A stretch of DNA of 64,000 nt from a bacterium (lineage in GTDB: Bacteria > NPL-UPA2 > JAUVJM01): assembly GCA_030606215.1 (NCBI GenBank), contig JAUWGW010000002.1:61325-125324 (forward strand), given 5' to 3'. A program made the translations under genes and the position numbers. Below, piece by piece: positions 45,482 through 55,390 of this stretch; within the stretch, counting starts at the first letter, position 1, and each line of letters opens with the position of its first letter. The notes beneath the pieces are model-generated. The model saw nothing but the letters and a program-made list of their open reading frames with translations. It did no database searches and was not told the origin of the DNA.

Positions 45482-45552
45482 CTTAATCCTCTTCCCCCGA
45501 CTTTCGTTCGGGGCAGGCCTGGAGGGAGGGTAGGGTAGGGGTGAGGGGGTAT
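45482..45552. repeat. G-run intergenic repeat related to 7981-8030
   Basis: Contains TTAATCCTCTTCCCCCGA, a small CGACTTTCG hairpin, then GGAGGGAGGGTAGGGTAGGGG. Read on the opposite strand it follows the same order as the rfaE1-kdsA repeat (ACCCCC...CCCTCCC...GGGGGA-GGATTAAG). Between it and the terminator (45376-45481) I see only A/T-rich sequence without a gene. Confidence 0.5.
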
Positions 45553-45562
45553 CTTGTATTAC

Positions 45563-45638
45563 GGCGGTGTAGCTCAGTTGGTAGAGCAGGAGAATCATAA
45601 TCTCTGTGTCGGGGGTTCGAGTCCCTCCACCGCCACCA
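45563..45638 (+). tRNA. tRNA with CAT anticodon (elongator Met, possibly Ile2)
   Basis: 76 nt with encoded CCA. Acceptor GGCGGTG/CACCGCC, D-arm GCTC/GAGC, anticodon stem GGAGA/TCTCT with loop ATCATAA, T-arm GGGGG TTCGAGT CCCTC. The body resembles bacterial elongator tRNA-Met. A CAT anticodon can also be tRNA-Ile2, which TilS converts to read AUA, and tilS is the next gene 24 nt away. I favour Met on sequence feel but cannot exclude Ile2. Position 32 is A, which is unusual. Confidence 0.85.
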
Positions 45639-45662
45639 GGACTTAGTTAATAGTGGTGAGCG

Positions 45663-47135
45663 ATGGGTGAACTTAATCGAGTTCTAAAGAAAGTTCAGAG
45701 AACAATCGAAAAGTATGGGATGCTGGATAAGGGAGACAGGGCTCTTGTTGCTGTCTCAGGTGGACCGGATTCAGTAACTTTGCTGGATGTGTTATTCTCT
45801 CTGAGAGATAAATATGACCTGTCTCTATCAGTAGCGCATCTGAATCATATGCTGCGGGGGAAAGAGGCTGAAAAAGATGCGTGTTTCGTGAAGGAGTTGT
45901 CAGAGAAACTTGGACTTCCGTTTTTTTCGGGAAAGAGAGATGTTCGCTCTTTCATGAAGAAGACTCATCTTTCTCCGGAGGAAGCGGCAAGAAAATTGAG
46001 GTACGATTTTCTGGAGGATGTTGCGAGGCGTGAAGGAATGGACAAAGTCGCTCTCGGGCAGACTGCGGATGACCAGGCGGAAACAGTCCTGCTTGCCTTT
46101 CTGAGAGGTTCTGGACTGGCGGGTCTTTCTGGAATTCCTCCTGTTCGGGTGCTTGGCGAATCCTCTATTAAGGTAATCCGTCCGCTCATTGGGACATTTC
46201 GCATAGAAATTGAGAAATATCTGGAGGGGAAGGGAATTACTTCAAGATTGGATGCTTCCAACCTCGAGCCAATTTATCTTCGCAACAAGATTCGTCTTGA
46301 GTTACTCCCGCTTATTGCGCATGAATATAACCCTAAGATCAAATCGGCACTTGTGAAGTTGGCGGGAATCTTGCAGGAAGACAATCGGTATATCGGTGAA
46401 AGGGCAAAGGAGCTCATTCCGGGAATGTTTGGCGGGAACAAAAAAAAGATTGAAATAAATTTAGCATCTTTACAATCTTTGCCGGTAGCTTTACAGCAGA
46501 GACTTGTTCGTGAGGCAGTAAATGAGATATGCGGGAATATGCGGCCGCTTTCGCTCATTCATTGGGAGAAAATACACGAGCTTATAGGGGAAGGGAAGAC
46601 AGGTTCATATATAGCTCTGCCGGATGGAGTTGTGGTCAGGAAAGAATATGGGAATCTACTCATTATGGTTGAGGAAGCTCGACATAAGATGAGTGAATTA
46701 GATTGTGAGCTGGAAGTCCCGGGGAAGAATTATGTCCCTGAAATTGGTCTTATAGTGGATGTGCATCTTTTTGGAAGAGAAGATGTATCCCGGTTAGAGG
46801 TGGGAGGAAGGGCAGCTTGCTTTGATTGTGACAGGATAAAATTCCCGTTGCATATACGGTTCAGAAAGAATGGAGACAGGTTTTCTCCTCTCGGGATGAA
46901 AGGAAGCAAAAAGTTAAAGGACTTTCTTATTGACAGGAAGGTTTCAGCCAGTAAAAGGGATAGGATACCATTACTGCTGAGTGATGGGGAAATTATCTGG
47001 GTGATGGATCCAGGTGAAAATGGGTGGGGCAGGATAGGGGAAAAGGTGAAAGTAACTGAGAAAACTACAAGGGTTCTTCAAGTTGAGGTTGTTGCGACCT
47101 CTGAAATGTGTTATAATGGCAATGGAGGTTTTTAA
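45663..47135 (+). CDS. tilS: tRNA(Ile)-lysidine synthase
   Basis: 490 residues. The PP-loop ATP pyrophosphatase motif LVAVSGGPDSVTLLDVL lies near residue 30; then VAHLNHMLRGKEAEKD, LGQTADDQAETVLLAFLRGSGLAGLSG, VIRPLIG, and the C-terminal substrate-binding domain with RFRKNGDRFSPLGMKGSKKLKDFL. It adds lysine to C34 of tRNA-Ile2(CAU) so that it reads AUA. Starts 24 nt after a CAT tRNA gene and its last base overlaps the ftsH start. Confidence 0.95.
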   Translation: MGELNRVLKKVQRTIEKYGMLDKGDRALVAVSGGPDSVTLLDVLFSLRDKYDLSLSVAHLNHMLRGKEAEKDACFVKELSEKLGLPFFSGKRDVRSFMKKTHLSPEEAARKLRYDFLEDVARREGMDKVALGQTADDQAETVLLAFLRGSGLAGLSGIPPVRVLGESSIKVIRPLIGTFRIEIEKYLEGKGITSRLDASNLEPIYLRNKIRLELLPLIAHEYNPKIKSALVKLAGILQEDNRYIGERAKELIPGMFGGNKKKIEINLASLQSLPVALQQRLVREAVNEICGNMRPLSLIHWEKIHELIGEGKTGSYIALPDGVVVRKEYGNLLIMVEEARHKMSELDCELEVPGKNYVPEIGLIVDVHLFGREDVSRLEVGGRAACFDCDRIKFPLHIRFRKNGDRFSPLGMKGSKKLKDFLIDRKVSASKRDRIPLLLSDGEIIWVMDPGENGWGRIGEKVKVTEKTTRVLQVEVVATSEMCYNGNGGF

Positions 47136-49108
47136 TGCAGAAAAAAAAGGCTGATTCTCCAGGCAAAACAAAGAAAAAAGCTGATTTTCCTTTAGGCAAA
47201 CCAATTTTTTTCTGGATTCTGATATTTGCTGTTATCTTCATGGTTCTCAGTTACTACAGGCTGAATCCGGTCCAGGAAAGGCGGATACGGTATGACACTT
47301 TTATTGAAGAGTTAGAGAGGGAAAATGTTAAGCTTGTTCGTTTAAGAACTAATCAGATACGGGGAGAATTGAATGGAGCAGCTGTTCTCCTTGACGAAGC
47401 GCGCGGCAAGCAAATTACATACCGATATTTCAAAACAGCTAATCCTTTCAGGGATGATGCTCTTCTCCAGAAACTTCTCAGCGATCATGGAGTCCAGATT
47501 ATTCCGGAGCCGGAGAACTCTTTCTGGACAATGTGGATTGGTCCGGCAATTCCACTGCTTCTGATTATTGGGTTTTTCTGGTTTTTTCTCTACAGACAGA
47601 TTCAGGTTGGCGGGAATCGCGCTTTATCTTTTGGTAAGAGCAGGGCGAAACTTTTAACTGAGGACCATCCAAAAGTTACTTTTGATGATGTGGCGGGAGC
47701 TGAAGAGCCGAAACAGGAGCTGCAGGAAATTATTGCTTTCCTGAAAGACCCGAAGAAATTTACCAGGCTTGGAGCAAAGATTCCAAAAGGGGTGCTTCTG
47801 TTTGGCCCTCCTGGTTGTGGTAAGACGCTCCTGGCAAAGGCAGTTGCGGGTGAGGCGGATGCCCCTTTTTATTCTATAGTCGGTTCAGATTTTGTTGAAC
47901 TTTTTGTCGGGGTCGGAGCTTCCCGTGTGAGGGACCTTTTTGAGCAGGGGAGAAGAACTGCTGTTAGCGGTGGGCATGGATGTATTATATTTATTGATGA
48001 GATAGATGCTGTCGGCAGGCAGAGATTTGCAGGAATTGGCGGCGGACATGATGAGCGCGAACAAACACTGAATCAACTCCTTGCGGAGATGGATGGGTTT
48101 AACACAAGAACAGGTCTTATTCTTATTGCGGCAACTAACCGTCCTGATGTTCTTGATGCGGCTTTGCTGAGACCCGGCAGGTTTGACCGCCAGATTGAGG
48201 TCTACAGTCCTGATATTATCGGGCGGGAACAGATTCTGAAAGTTCATGCCCGCGAAGTCAGTCTTGCTAAAAATGTGAATCTCAAGACGGTAGCCCGTGG
48301 GACACCCGGTTTTTCCGGGGCGGATCTTGCAAACCTTGTTAATGAGGGAGCTCTCTTAGCCGCACGGAAGGATAAAGATAAGGTGGGCATGAAGGAGTTT
48401 GAAGAAGCAAGAGAAAGGATAATCGCAGGTCCTGAAAGGAAGAGCAGAGTAATATCTGAATATGAGAAGAAGATAGTTGCATATCATGAATCAGGTCATG
48501 CCTTGCTTGCGTATCTCATTCCTGAGGCTGACCCTCTGCACAAGGTTTCTATCATTCCCAGAGGGGGGCAAGCTCTCGGTTACACATTGCAAATACCTAT
48601 TGAGGATAGGTACCTTACCACGAAAAAGGAGCTTCTGGGACGGATGACTGTTTTTCTTGGGGGGCGTGTAGCGGAAACAATGGTTTTCAATGAGGAGACT
48701 ACGGGCGCTCAAAACGACCTTGAGATGGTATCGCGGGTAGCGCGTAAGATGGTCTGTGAATTTGGGATGAGTGAGAGGTTAGGACCGCTGACTTACAGGG
48801 AAAGACCTGAACAGGTTTTTCTCGGGCGGGATATCACAAAGGAGAAAGCTTATAGCGAGAAGGTTGCGGTTGATATTGACCATGAGGTGCATTCCATTGT
48901 CAAACAGTGTTATGATAGGGCATTCCACCTTCTTAAGGAGAACAGAGAAAAACTTGATAAACTCGCATCTGCCTTGAAAGAAAAAGAAGTTCTTGATGGG
49001 AAAGATGTGGAGAAAATGTTGAAAGAAAATGGACAGGGAGAAAATAAAAAAAGCAGTAGTAATGATTCTGGAAGCAATAGGGGAGAATCCAGAACGCACA
49101 GGACTTAA
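47135..49108 (+). CDS. ftsH: ATP-dependent zinc metalloprotease FtsH
   Basis: 657 residues, membrane-anchored AAA protease degrading membrane and regulatory proteins. Two helices ([38 protein letters not shown]) flank a periplasmic domain; AAA module with Walker [19 protein letters not shown], Walker [15 protein letters not shown] and second region of homology [20 protein letters not shown]; zinc site [12 protein letters not shown] and the distal Asp. The sequence [18 protein letters not shown] is intact. Its last 80 nt overlap folE in another frame, giving an unstructured Ser/Asn-rich tail. Confidence 0.97.
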   Translation: MQKKKADSPGKTKKKADFPLGKPIFFWILIFAVIFMVLSYYRLNPVQERRIRYDTFIEELERENVKLVRLRTNQIRGELNGAAVLLDEARGKQITYRYFKTANPFRDDALLQKLLSDHGVQIIPEPENSFWTMWIGPAIPLLLIIGFFWFFLYRQIQVGGNRALSFGKSRAKLLTEDHPKVTFDDVAGAEEPKQELQEIIAFLKDPKKFTRLGAKIPKGVLLFGPPGCGKTLLAKAVAGEADAPFYSIVGSDFVELFVGVGASRVRDLFEQGRRTAVSGGHGCIIFIDEIDAVGRQRFAGIGGGHDEREQTLNQLLAEMDGFNTRTGLILIAATNRPDVLDAALLRPGRFDRQIEVYSPDIIGREQILKVHAREVSLAKNVNLKTVARGTPGFSGADLANLVNEGALLAARKDKDKVGMKEFEEARERIIAGPERKSRVISEYEKKIVAYHESGHALLAYLIPEADPLHKVSIIPRGGQALGYTLQIPIEDRYLTTKKELLGRMTVFLGGRVAETMVFNEETTGAQNDLEMVSRVARKMVCEFGMSERLGPLTYRERPEQVFLGRDITKEKAYSEKVAVDIDHEVHSIVKQCYDRAFHLLKENREKLDKLASALKEKEVLDGKDVEKMLKENGQGENKKSSSNDSGSNRGESRTHRT

Positions 49109-49586
49109 ATCCACTCCCGATAGAATAGCTTCCATGTATGAAGAATTCTTCGGCGGATTGTCGAAAGACCCGGCTGAGGAGTTGAAAAAAGTGGTTGGGG
49201 AAGACCATAGAGAAATGGTCCTTGTAAAAAATGTCCCCTTTTTTTCTATTTGCGAACATCATCTCCTCCCATTTTTCGGTAAAGCGCATGTTGCTTATAT
49301 CCCGAGGGGCAAGCGAGTTACCGGGCTCAGCAAGTTGGTGCGAGTGGTGGATATTCTGAGCAAACGCCCGCAACTTCAGGAAAGGCTCACTACACAGGTT
49401 GCAGAGACAATTACGAAAGTTTTGCAGCCACGGGGTGTTCTTGTGGTAATTGAAGCTGAGCATATGTGTATAACTGTGAGGGGGGTTCAAAAGCCCGGTT
49501 CTATAACTGTGACTTCGGCTGTGCGCGGGATTTTCAGGACAAGTGAGTCCACAAGAGCTGAAGCTATGGCACTCATCCGGAAATAG
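49029..49586 (+). CDS. folE: GTP cyclohydrolase I
   Basis: 185 residues. First step of folate and queuosine synthesis, GTP to dihydroneopterin triphosphate. Zinc ligands are visible in [20 protein letters not shown] (Cys, His) and in [17 protein letters not shown] (Cys). The N-terminus [20 protein letters not shown] fits the family, so the start at ATG 49029 is real even though it lies 80 nt inside ftsH. The product can feed folP (next gene) and queD at 22898. Confidence 0.96.
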   Translation: MDREKIKKAVVMILEAIGENPERTGLKSTPDRIASMYEEFFGGLSKDPAEELKKVVGEDHREMVLVKNVPFFSICEHHLLPFFGKAHVAYIPRGKRVTGLSKLVRVVDILSKRPQLQERLTTQVAETITKVLQPRGVLVVIEAEHMCITVRGVQKPGSITVTSAVRGIFRTSESTRAEAMALIRK

Positions 49587-50432
49587 ATGGAATTTCAGGG
49601 AAGACACAGAACTCTGGAATTAGGAGAAGAAACAGTCGTCTGTGGCGTGCTCAATCTAACTCCTGATTCTTTCTCCGATGGTGGGTTATATACTGATAGA
49701 CAAAGAGCTATTGAGAAAGCTTGTCAGATGGTTGATGAAGGGGCTGGTATGATTGACATTGGGGGGGAGTCAGCCCGCCCTGGAGCACTTCCAGTATCAG
49801 TTGATGAGGAACGAAGAAGGATCATGCCTGTTTTGGAAGAACTTGTTCACAGTGTAAATATCCCAATTTCTGTTGATACATACAAATCGCAGATAGCAAA
49901 AGAGGCTCTTGAAATGGGAGTTGAGCTCATCAATGATATAACCAGCTTGGGCGGAGACCCTGATATGGCATCTGTAATAGCTGAGAGCGGAGCAGGTATC
50001 ATTCTAATGCATATGCAGGGCAGCCCTCGCACTATGCAAGAAAACCCGCAATATGGAGATGTTGTATCAGAAATTAGGGAATTTCTGAGTGAGGCGATAG
50101 ATAAAGCAGTGTCTTCGGGAATAAGCAGGGAGAAAATAGTTGTGGATCCCGGCATAGGTTTTGGGAAGAGAACAGAACATAATCTGGAGATAATTAAAAG
50201 CCTTCATGAGTTTGGAAGTCTGAGACAACCGATTCTTATAGGGGTTTCACGGAAATCTGTTATTGGCGATGTCCTTGACCTGCCGGTGGATGAACGCCTT
50301 GAAGGCACAGCCGCCCTTGTTGCGTGCGCAATATGGAATGGTGCGAATATTGTGCGAGTGCACGGTGTCAAATGTATGTGTCGAGTTGCTCGTATGGTAG
50401 ATGCGGTAAAGAAGGGTATATCTTACACATAA
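49587..50432 (+). CDS. folP: Dihydropteroate synthase
   Basis: 281 residues. Joins pterin diphosphate and p-aminobenzoate. Motifs [80 protein letters not shown] and [12 protein letters not shown] cover the pterin and pABA sites. It begins on the base after the folE stop. folB/folK are not adjacent. Confidence 0.96.
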   Translation: MEFQGRHRTLELGEETVVCGVLNLTPDSFSDGGLYTDRQRAIEKACQMVDEGAGMIDIGGESARPGALPVSVDEERRRIMPVLEELVHSVNIPISVDTYKSQIAKEALEMGVELINDITSLGGDPDMASVIAESGAGIILMHMQGSPRTMQENPQYGDVVSEIREFLSEAIDKAVSSGISREKIVVDPGIGFGKRTEHNLEIIKSLHEFGSLRQPILIGVSRKSVIGDVLDLPVDERLEGTAALVACAIWNGANIVRVHGVKCMCRVARMVDAVKKGISYT

Positions 50433-51148
50433 TGCCAAGACTCGGAGTTAATATTGATCATGTCGCAACCATTCGTCAGGCACGACGGACTTTTGAACCT
50501 GACCCGGTGAGAGCCGCTATTATCTGTGAACTTGCGGGCGCTGATGGGATAGTTGCTCATCTGCGCGAAGATAGAAGGCACATGCAGGATAGAGACTTAG
50601 AACTTATAAGGCAGGTAATCAATATAAAATTGAATTTTGAAATGGCCGCTACGGATGAGATGGTTGAGAAAGCTCTGGGTATTCTACCTGAGCAGGTTAC
50701 TCTTGTTCCGGAGAAAAGAGAAGAATTGACTACTGAAGGCGGGTTGGATGTTCGTAAGCAAATCAGGGAGCTATCCAGAGTTGTAGGGATACTGCAAGGG
50801 AATGGTATAACTGTGAGTCTTTTTATTGACCCGGAGGAGGAACAGATTAGAGCATCTATAGAAACCGGAGCATTTGCAGTTGAACTTCACACAGGCAGGT
50901 ATGCTGAAAGTTGTCTTAAAGGAAAGTTTGAGAAAGAATTGAGGAAACTCATTACTGCAGTTGAAATTGCAAAAAAGGCACATCTATCGGTCAATGCAGG
51001 ACATGGTCTGACGTACCAGAATGTTGCATTAGCAGCAAATATCAGTGGGATAGAGGAGTTGAATATCGGTCATACAATTATTGCCAGAGCTGTCCTTGTG
51101 GGACTTGAAAGGTCAGTTAAGGATATGGTTGCCTTGGTTAAAATATGA
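50432..51148 (+). CDS. pdxJ: Pyridoxine 5'-phosphate synthase
   Basis: 238 residues from ATG 50432, which overlaps the folP stop by one base (TAATG); the frame extends upstream into folP but the conserved start is [19 protein letters not shown]. Also seen: [68 protein letters not shown] and [15 protein letters not shown], ending [17 protein letters not shown]. It closes the pyridine ring of vitamin B6. Overlaps acpS by 4 nt, the usual pdxJ-acpS pair. Confidence 0.97.
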   Translation: MPRLGVNIDHVATIRQARRTFEPDPVRAAIICELAGADGIVAHLREDRRHMQDRDLELIRQVINIKLNFEMAATDEMVEKALGILPEQVTLVPEKREELTTEGGLDVRKQIRELSRVVGILQGNGITVSLFIDPEEEQIRASIETGAFAVELHTGRYAESCLKGKFEKELRKLITAVEIAKKAHLSVNAGHGLTYQNVALAANISGIEELNIGHTIIARAVLVGLERSVKDMVALVKI

Positions 51149-51507
51149 TTGTAGGAGTAGGAGTAGATCTGGTAGAAGTTGCGCGGGTGGAAAGGGCAAT
51201 TAAGAAGTGGGGAGGCCATTTTCTTAAACACGTTTTCACACCTGCTGAGGTAGCATACTGTAGGAAGCGTGCTAATGAGGGGGTTCATCTTTCAGCACGC
51301 TTTGCTGCAAAGGAAGCTGTTAGAAAAGCGGTGGGGAGAAATATCAGATGGACTGATGTAGAGATTACGAATGAAGAAGACGGAAAACCTGTGGTGAGGT
51401 TGGCAAAAAGTGATTCAGGACGGCAATTTTTTTTAAGTATGTCGCACACAGGTGAGTATGCAATTGCATATGTAGTAATTCAGACTACAGAATCAAGACA
51501 GTTGTAG
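51145..51507 (+). CDS. acpS: Holo-[acyl-carrier-protein] synthase
   Basis: 120 residues. Transfers phosphopantetheine to acyl carrier protein. [18 protein letters not shown] carries the magnesium aspartate; [26 protein letters not shown] carries the Glu and Lys; and [17 protein letters not shown] is the C-terminal SxSH motif. Starts inside the pdxJ stop. Followed by a small inverted-repeat element before the nnr gene. Confidence 0.95.
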   Translation: MIVGVGVDLVEVARVERAIKKWGGHFLKHVFTPAEVAYCRKRANEGVHLSARFAAKEAVRKAVGRNIRWTDVEITNEEDGKPVVRLAKSDSGRQFFLSMSHTGEYAIAYVVIQTTESRQL

Positions 51508-51564
51508 TTGCCGAGCTTGCTCGGCTAAAGAAGGATTGAAGGCAAAGCAAGCTTTGCAGCTACA
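51503..51564. repeat. 62-bp inverted-repeat element between acpS and the NAD(P)HX gene
   Basis: The ends TGTAGTTGC and GCAGCTACA are near-perfect inverted repeats. Inside are two compact hairpins, GCCGAG-CTTG-CTCGGC (51510-51525) and GCAAAGC-AA-GCTTTGC (51542-51557, with overlapping loop bases). The left end overlaps the last codons of acpS. It looks like a REP/MITE-type dispersed unit; no coding potential. Confidence 0.6.
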
Positions 51565-51593
51565 TTTCGTGTTCTAATTGGGGAGGGTGAAGA

Positions 51594-53141
51594 ATGAAAG
51601 TTGTAACTGCTGGGCAGATGAAGGAAATTGACAGGAAGGCGGTGAAGGATTTTTCTATACCTGGAGTTATACTCATGGAAAATGCCGGCATCCAGGTTGC
51701 GCAGAAGGTAAGAGAAATGCTGAAAGGTGTGAATAACCCGAATGTTTGTGTCATCTCGGGCAAAGGTAATAACGGTGGGGATGGTTTCGTCACCGCAAGG
51801 CATCTCAGGAAAGCAGGGATTGAAACTGTTACTTTCCTTATCGGAAGGAAGAGAGAAATAAAAGGTGATGCACGAACAAACCTGAACATTGTTAGCCGGC
51901 TTGACTTACCGGTTGTTGAAGTCTCAAATCATGGCATTCTGAGGAAAATGAAGGCAAAGCTTGAATCATGCAGCCTCATAGTTGATGCTATTGTTGGGAC
52001 GGGTGCAAAGGAGCGGATGAAAGGATTGGTTGCAGATGCAATTAGCGCTGTGGTTGAGTGTGATAGACCTGTTGTGTGTGTTGATATTCCTTCGGGTCTT
52101 GATGCTGATAACGGGGTTCCACTTGGAGTATGTGTCAGAGGCACTGAGACTGTTACTTTTGGTCTTCCGAAAGTGGGGCTTCTTCTATATCCAGGGGCGG
52201 ATTTTGCAGGGAATGTCACAGTAGCGGATATAGGTTTGCCGGATAATCTGTTAATGGACAAAAAACTTTCCCTCAATCTTCTTGAAGGGAAAGAAGTAAC
52301 TGCTCTTCTGCCTGCCAGACCCTCTAACGCACACAAGGGCACAATGGGGCATGTTTTTATCTTATCCGGTTCATGCGGGTATACAGGTGCGGCTGTTCTG
52401 ACCAGTATGGGGGCACTTCGCTCAGGATGCGGGCTTGTTACTCTTGGTGTGCCGAGAACTTTGAATACAATCTTCGAGGTTAAGTTAACCGAGGTGATAA
52501 CAAAACCACTTCCCGAGACGGAAGCAACTACGTTTGGACTTGAGGCGGAAGATGAGATTATTGATATTGTTGACCAGGTGGATGTGTTAGCTATAGGCCC
52601 GGGGCTTGGAAGACACCCGGAGACAGGAGCTCTAATACGAAAGTTGGTAGTGACAGTTACTAAACCAATGGTAATTGATGCAGATGGGCTTAATGTTTTC
52701 GAGAGAGACGTTTCTCTACTCAGTAAGAGGCAAGCTCCAACTGTTATAACACCACACCCCGGAGAAATGGGCAGACTTCTTGGAGTTCCAACTTCTGAAA
52801 TTCAGGCAAATCGCATTAAATTTGCCAGGGATGTAGCCGTTAAGCACAAAATAGTCGTAGTTTTAAAAGGAGCCGGAACAATAGTGGCTGGGGTGGATGG
52901 CAGCGTGTTCATCAACTCTACAGGTAATCCCGGTATGGCAACTGCAGGTATGGGAGATGTCCTCACCGGAATTGTTAGTAGTCTTATAAGCCGGGGTTTG
53001 GAGCCTTTTGATGCAGCGAAGACTGGCGTTTATCTTCATGGACTTGCAGGGGATGTAGCGGTTTCCGCTAAGGGGGAAGAATCACTTATAGCTACGGACC
53101 TTCTGGATTCCTTGCCCCGGGCTTTCAGCCAGGTTCATTAG
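51594..53141 (+). CDS. nnr: Bifunctional NAD(P)HX epimerase / ADP-dependent dehydratase
   Basis: 515 residues, repairing hydrated NAD(P)H. The N-terminal YjeF_N epimerase (residues about 1-215) has MKEIDRKAVKDFSIPGVILM, SGKGNNGGDGFVTARHL, DAIVGTGAKERMKG and VCVDIPSGLDADNG. The C-terminal ribokinase-like dehydratase has PARPSNAHKGTMGHVFILSG, AIGPGLGRHPET, MVIDADGLNVF, VITPHPGEMGRLLG and NSTGNPGMATAGMGDVLTG. Full length. ATG follows GGGGAGGGTGAAG. Convergent with rpoN across 16 bp. Confidence 0.96.
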   Translation: MKVVTAGQMKEIDRKAVKDFSIPGVILMENAGIQVAQKVREMLKGVNNPNVCVISGKGNNGGDGFVTARHLRKAGIETVTFLIGRKREIKGDARTNLNIVSRLDLPVVEVSNHGILRKMKAKLESCSLIVDAIVGTGAKERMKGLVADAISAVVECDRPVVCVDIPSGLDADNGVPLGVCVRGTETVTFGLPKVGLLLYPGADFAGNVTVADIGLPDNLLMDKKLSLNLLEGKEVTALLPARPSNAHKGTMGHVFILSGSCGYTGAAVLTSMGALRSGCGLVTLGVPRTLNTIFEVKLTEVITKPLPETEATTFGLEAEDEIIDIVDQVDVLAIGPGLGRHPETGALIRKLVVTVTKPMVIDADGLNVFERDVSLLSKRQAPTVITPHPGEMGRLLGVPTSEIQANRIKFARDVAVKHKIVVVLKGAGTIVAGVDGSVFINSTGNPGMATAGMGDVLTGIVSSLISRGLEPFDAAKTGVYLHGLAGDVAVSAKGEESLIATDLLDSLPRAFSQVH

Positions 53142-53157
53142 AATGCTGAATATTTAT

Positions 53158-54558
53158 CTATTTTCGGAGGTTTGAGGGGAGGATTCTAAGTTGTTCCCTG
53201 TATTTGGCAACTGTGCGTCGTGCAATATTAATTCCATTTTTTCTCATTAGTTCAGCTATCTTGTTGTCTGAGAGAGGTGCCCCCGGGTTTTCATTTTTGA
53301 TGACCTTTGCGATTTTTGCCTTTATACTTCTGGTTGACATTGCTCCGTCTTCATCACTCTGAAGTGCTCCACTAAGGAAATACTTCAGTTCAAAGATTCC
53401 CCGTCCTGTTTCAATGTATTTGTCGGTGGTAACCCTGCTTACTGTGGATTCATGAAGGTTCAATTCCCGTGCAATATCTTTTAGTCTTAACGGTTTAAGG
53501 AAAGAAATACCTTTATCAAGAAATTCCATCTGTCTTTTCACAATACATTCAGCCACGCGATATATTGTGCGTTTTCGCTGCTCAATACTTTTGATAAGCC
53601 ATAATGCGGATTTAAATTTCTCGGTTAAATATTTTTGTGTCTCCGGGGACCGATCGTTTTTTAAAAGCCTCTTATAAAATGGACTGATTCTCATCGTTGG
53701 AAGGTCAGCATCGTTCACAATAATCTGGTATTCGCCGTCTATCTTTTTCACAGAGACATCCGGCAGAATATACTGTGGGGAAACTGGATTGAACTTATGC
53801 CCTGGTTTTGGTTCAAGGGCTGCAATGTTTTTTGCGGTTTCCCTGACATCTTCAACATCTATGGTTAATTTTTTGGCAATTTGAGAATACTTCTTCTTTT
53901 CAAGTTCCTCAAGGTACTCGGAAACTATTTTCATGGCGAGGGGACTTTCTTCCTTCCTGCCCCTAAGCTGGATGAGCAAACATTCTTTCAAATCTCTTGC
54001 TCCAACACCTGCAGGCTCAAAAGTCTGAATCAGGACTAAAATTTCCTCAACTTTTTCTGCAGTAGAACCTGATACAGCTGCTATTTCCTGTGTTGATGTG
54101 CGCAAGTATCCATCTTCATCAATGTTCCCGATTATTAATTCTCCGATACTATAGTCAGAACAGTCCGAGGTTCTAAGCTGCCGTAAGAGGCGAGCTTGCA
54201 GATTTGGTCTGGCAGTAAGCAGGGTTTTGGAATAGCCATCTTTCTCCTCATCTGAAACTGCGTCAGAATAGTTGAGGTTTCGGAAGTATTCTTGCCAGAG
54301 TTCTTGGGAGCTTGCAATTTTTTCCATCTCCTCTATGAGGTTTCTTGTTTCTTCATCATAATTCTCATCCTGATTTTCCACATCTCTTTCTTTCCCTTCC
54401 TGCACTTCTTCAAGAGTTGGATTTTGGCCCAGTTCTTGTCGGACAACCTGCCTCAGTTCCATCAGAGGCAATTGCAGGATGTGCAGCGCCTGTTGCATCT
54501 GAGGAGCGAGAATCATCTTCTGAACCTGTTTTTGAGAAAGTCTTTGTTCAAATACCAT
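53158..54558 (-). CDS. rpoN: RNA polymerase sigma-54 factor
   Basis: 466 residues from ATG 54558 (MVFEQRLSQKQVQKMILAPQ), with AGGGAATAAAT just upstream; the frame extends 30 nt further without a signal. Region I is the Gln/Leu-rich activator-responsive segment (QKMILAPQMQQALHILQLPLMEL), region II is acidic (EGKERDVENQDENYDEE), and region III includes the core-binding domain, a helix-turn-helix (KDIARELNLHESTVSRVTTD), and the RpoN box ARRTVAKYREQL. It directs transcription needing AAA+ activators; no such activator gene is in the window. Confidence 0.96.
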   Translation of the reverse strand: MVFEQRLSQKQVQKMILAPQMQQALHILQLPLMELRQVVRQELGQNPTLEEVQEGKERDVENQDENYDEETRNLIEEMEKIASSQELWQEYFRNLNYSDAVSDEEKDGYSKTLLTARPNLQARLLRQLRTSDCSDYSIGELIIGNIDEDGYLRTSTQEIAAVSGSTAEKVEEILVLIQTFEPAGVGARDLKECLLIQLRGRKEESPLAMKIVSEYLEELEKKKYSQIAKKLTIDVEDVRETAKNIAALEPKPGHKFNPVSPQYILPDVSVKKIDGEYQIIVNDADLPTMRISPFYKRLLKNDRSPETQKYLTEKFKSALWLIKSIEQRKRTIYRVAECIVKRQMEFLDKGISFLKPLRLKDIARELNLHESTVSRVTTDKYIETGRGIFELKYFLSGALQSDEDGAMSTRSIKAKIAKVIKNENPGAPLSDNKIAELMRKNGINIARRTVAKYREQLRILPSNLRK

Positions 54559-54682
54559 ATTTATTCCCTGTACAATAGAAAATATCACAAATGGGTACCT
54601 GTTGTCAAAAAAATTCCATTGTTATCCTGACTTTTATGTGATATAAAAAATGGAGACCTTTCACACATTTGGAGGGAAGAAA

Positions 54683-55390
54683 ATGATTAAAAAACGGGAT
54701 AAATATCATGATGATAGGGAATTGCTCAAATTAGTTCCGGAACTAAAGGAGGATTTTACCAAGACCGATCCATGGAGGGTTCTGCGGATTCTTGGGGAGC
54801 TTGTTGACGGATTTGATGCACTTTCCAGGATAGGGCCTGCTGTTGCAATTTTTGGTTCTTCTCGCTTCAAGCAGGATAATTTCTACTATAAAGCCGCAGA
54901 AAAGACAGCAGAAATTTTTGTAAATTCCGGCTTTGCTGTAATGACAGGAGGTGGGCCAGGGATAATGGAAGCCGCAAACCTTGGCGCATACAAAGCAGGC
55001 GGGGTATCAGTTGGTTGCAATATTGAGCTTCCCGAAGAGCAAATAGCAAATGATTACCAGACAATTCGTCTAAATTTCCGCTACTTTTTTGTCAGAAAAA
55101 TTATGTTTGTAAAATACTCTGTAGCTTTTTTAATTTTCCCTGGTGGATTTGGGACAATGGACGAACTCTGCGAATCACTCACACTGGTTCAGACGGACAA
55201 AATTGAACATTTCCCTGTAGTGCTTTTTGGTTCAGATTACTGGGGAAAACTACTTGAGTGGATGAAAAGTTCTGTGCTGAAGCAGGGGTGTATCTCTAAG
55301 GAGGAGCTTGCGATTTGCACGGTTACAGATGACCCTGAAGAAGCGGCAGGGATTATTATTGAAAATGCTAAGGAGAATAGATACATTTAG
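54683..55390 (+). CDS. LOG-family protein (TIGR00730-like, putative nucleotide 5'-monophosphate phosphoribohydrolase)
   Basis: 235 residues from ATG 54683, with GGAGGGAAG 3 nt upstream; the earlier ATG at 54650 lacks a site. The Rossmann-like fold shows VAIFGSSRFKQDN, MTGGGPGIMEAANLGAYKAGG, and the signature FLIFPGGFGTMDELCESLTL (PGGxGTxxE). LOG proteins release cytokinin-like bases or cleave nucleotide monophosphates; the substrate here is unknown. Alone on the plus strand between rpoN (divergent) and nrdG (convergent). Confidence 0.88.
   Translation: MIKKRDKYHDDRELLKLVPELKEDFTKTDPWRVLRILGELVDGFDALSRIGPAVAIFGSSRFKQDNFYYKAAEKTAEIFVNSGFAVMTGGGPGIMEAANLGAYKAGGVSVGCNIELPEEQIANDYQTIRLNFRYFFVRKIMFVKYSVAFLIFPGGFGTMDELCESLTLVQTDKIEHFPVVLFGSDYWGKLLEWMKSSVLKQGCISKEELAICTVTDDPEEAAGIIIENAKENRYI

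Noticed and set aside
50324-50431. N-terminal extension of PdxJ inside folP
   Set aside because: Cys-rich shadow sequence; PdxJ homologues begin at PRLGVNIDH, matching ATG 50432.
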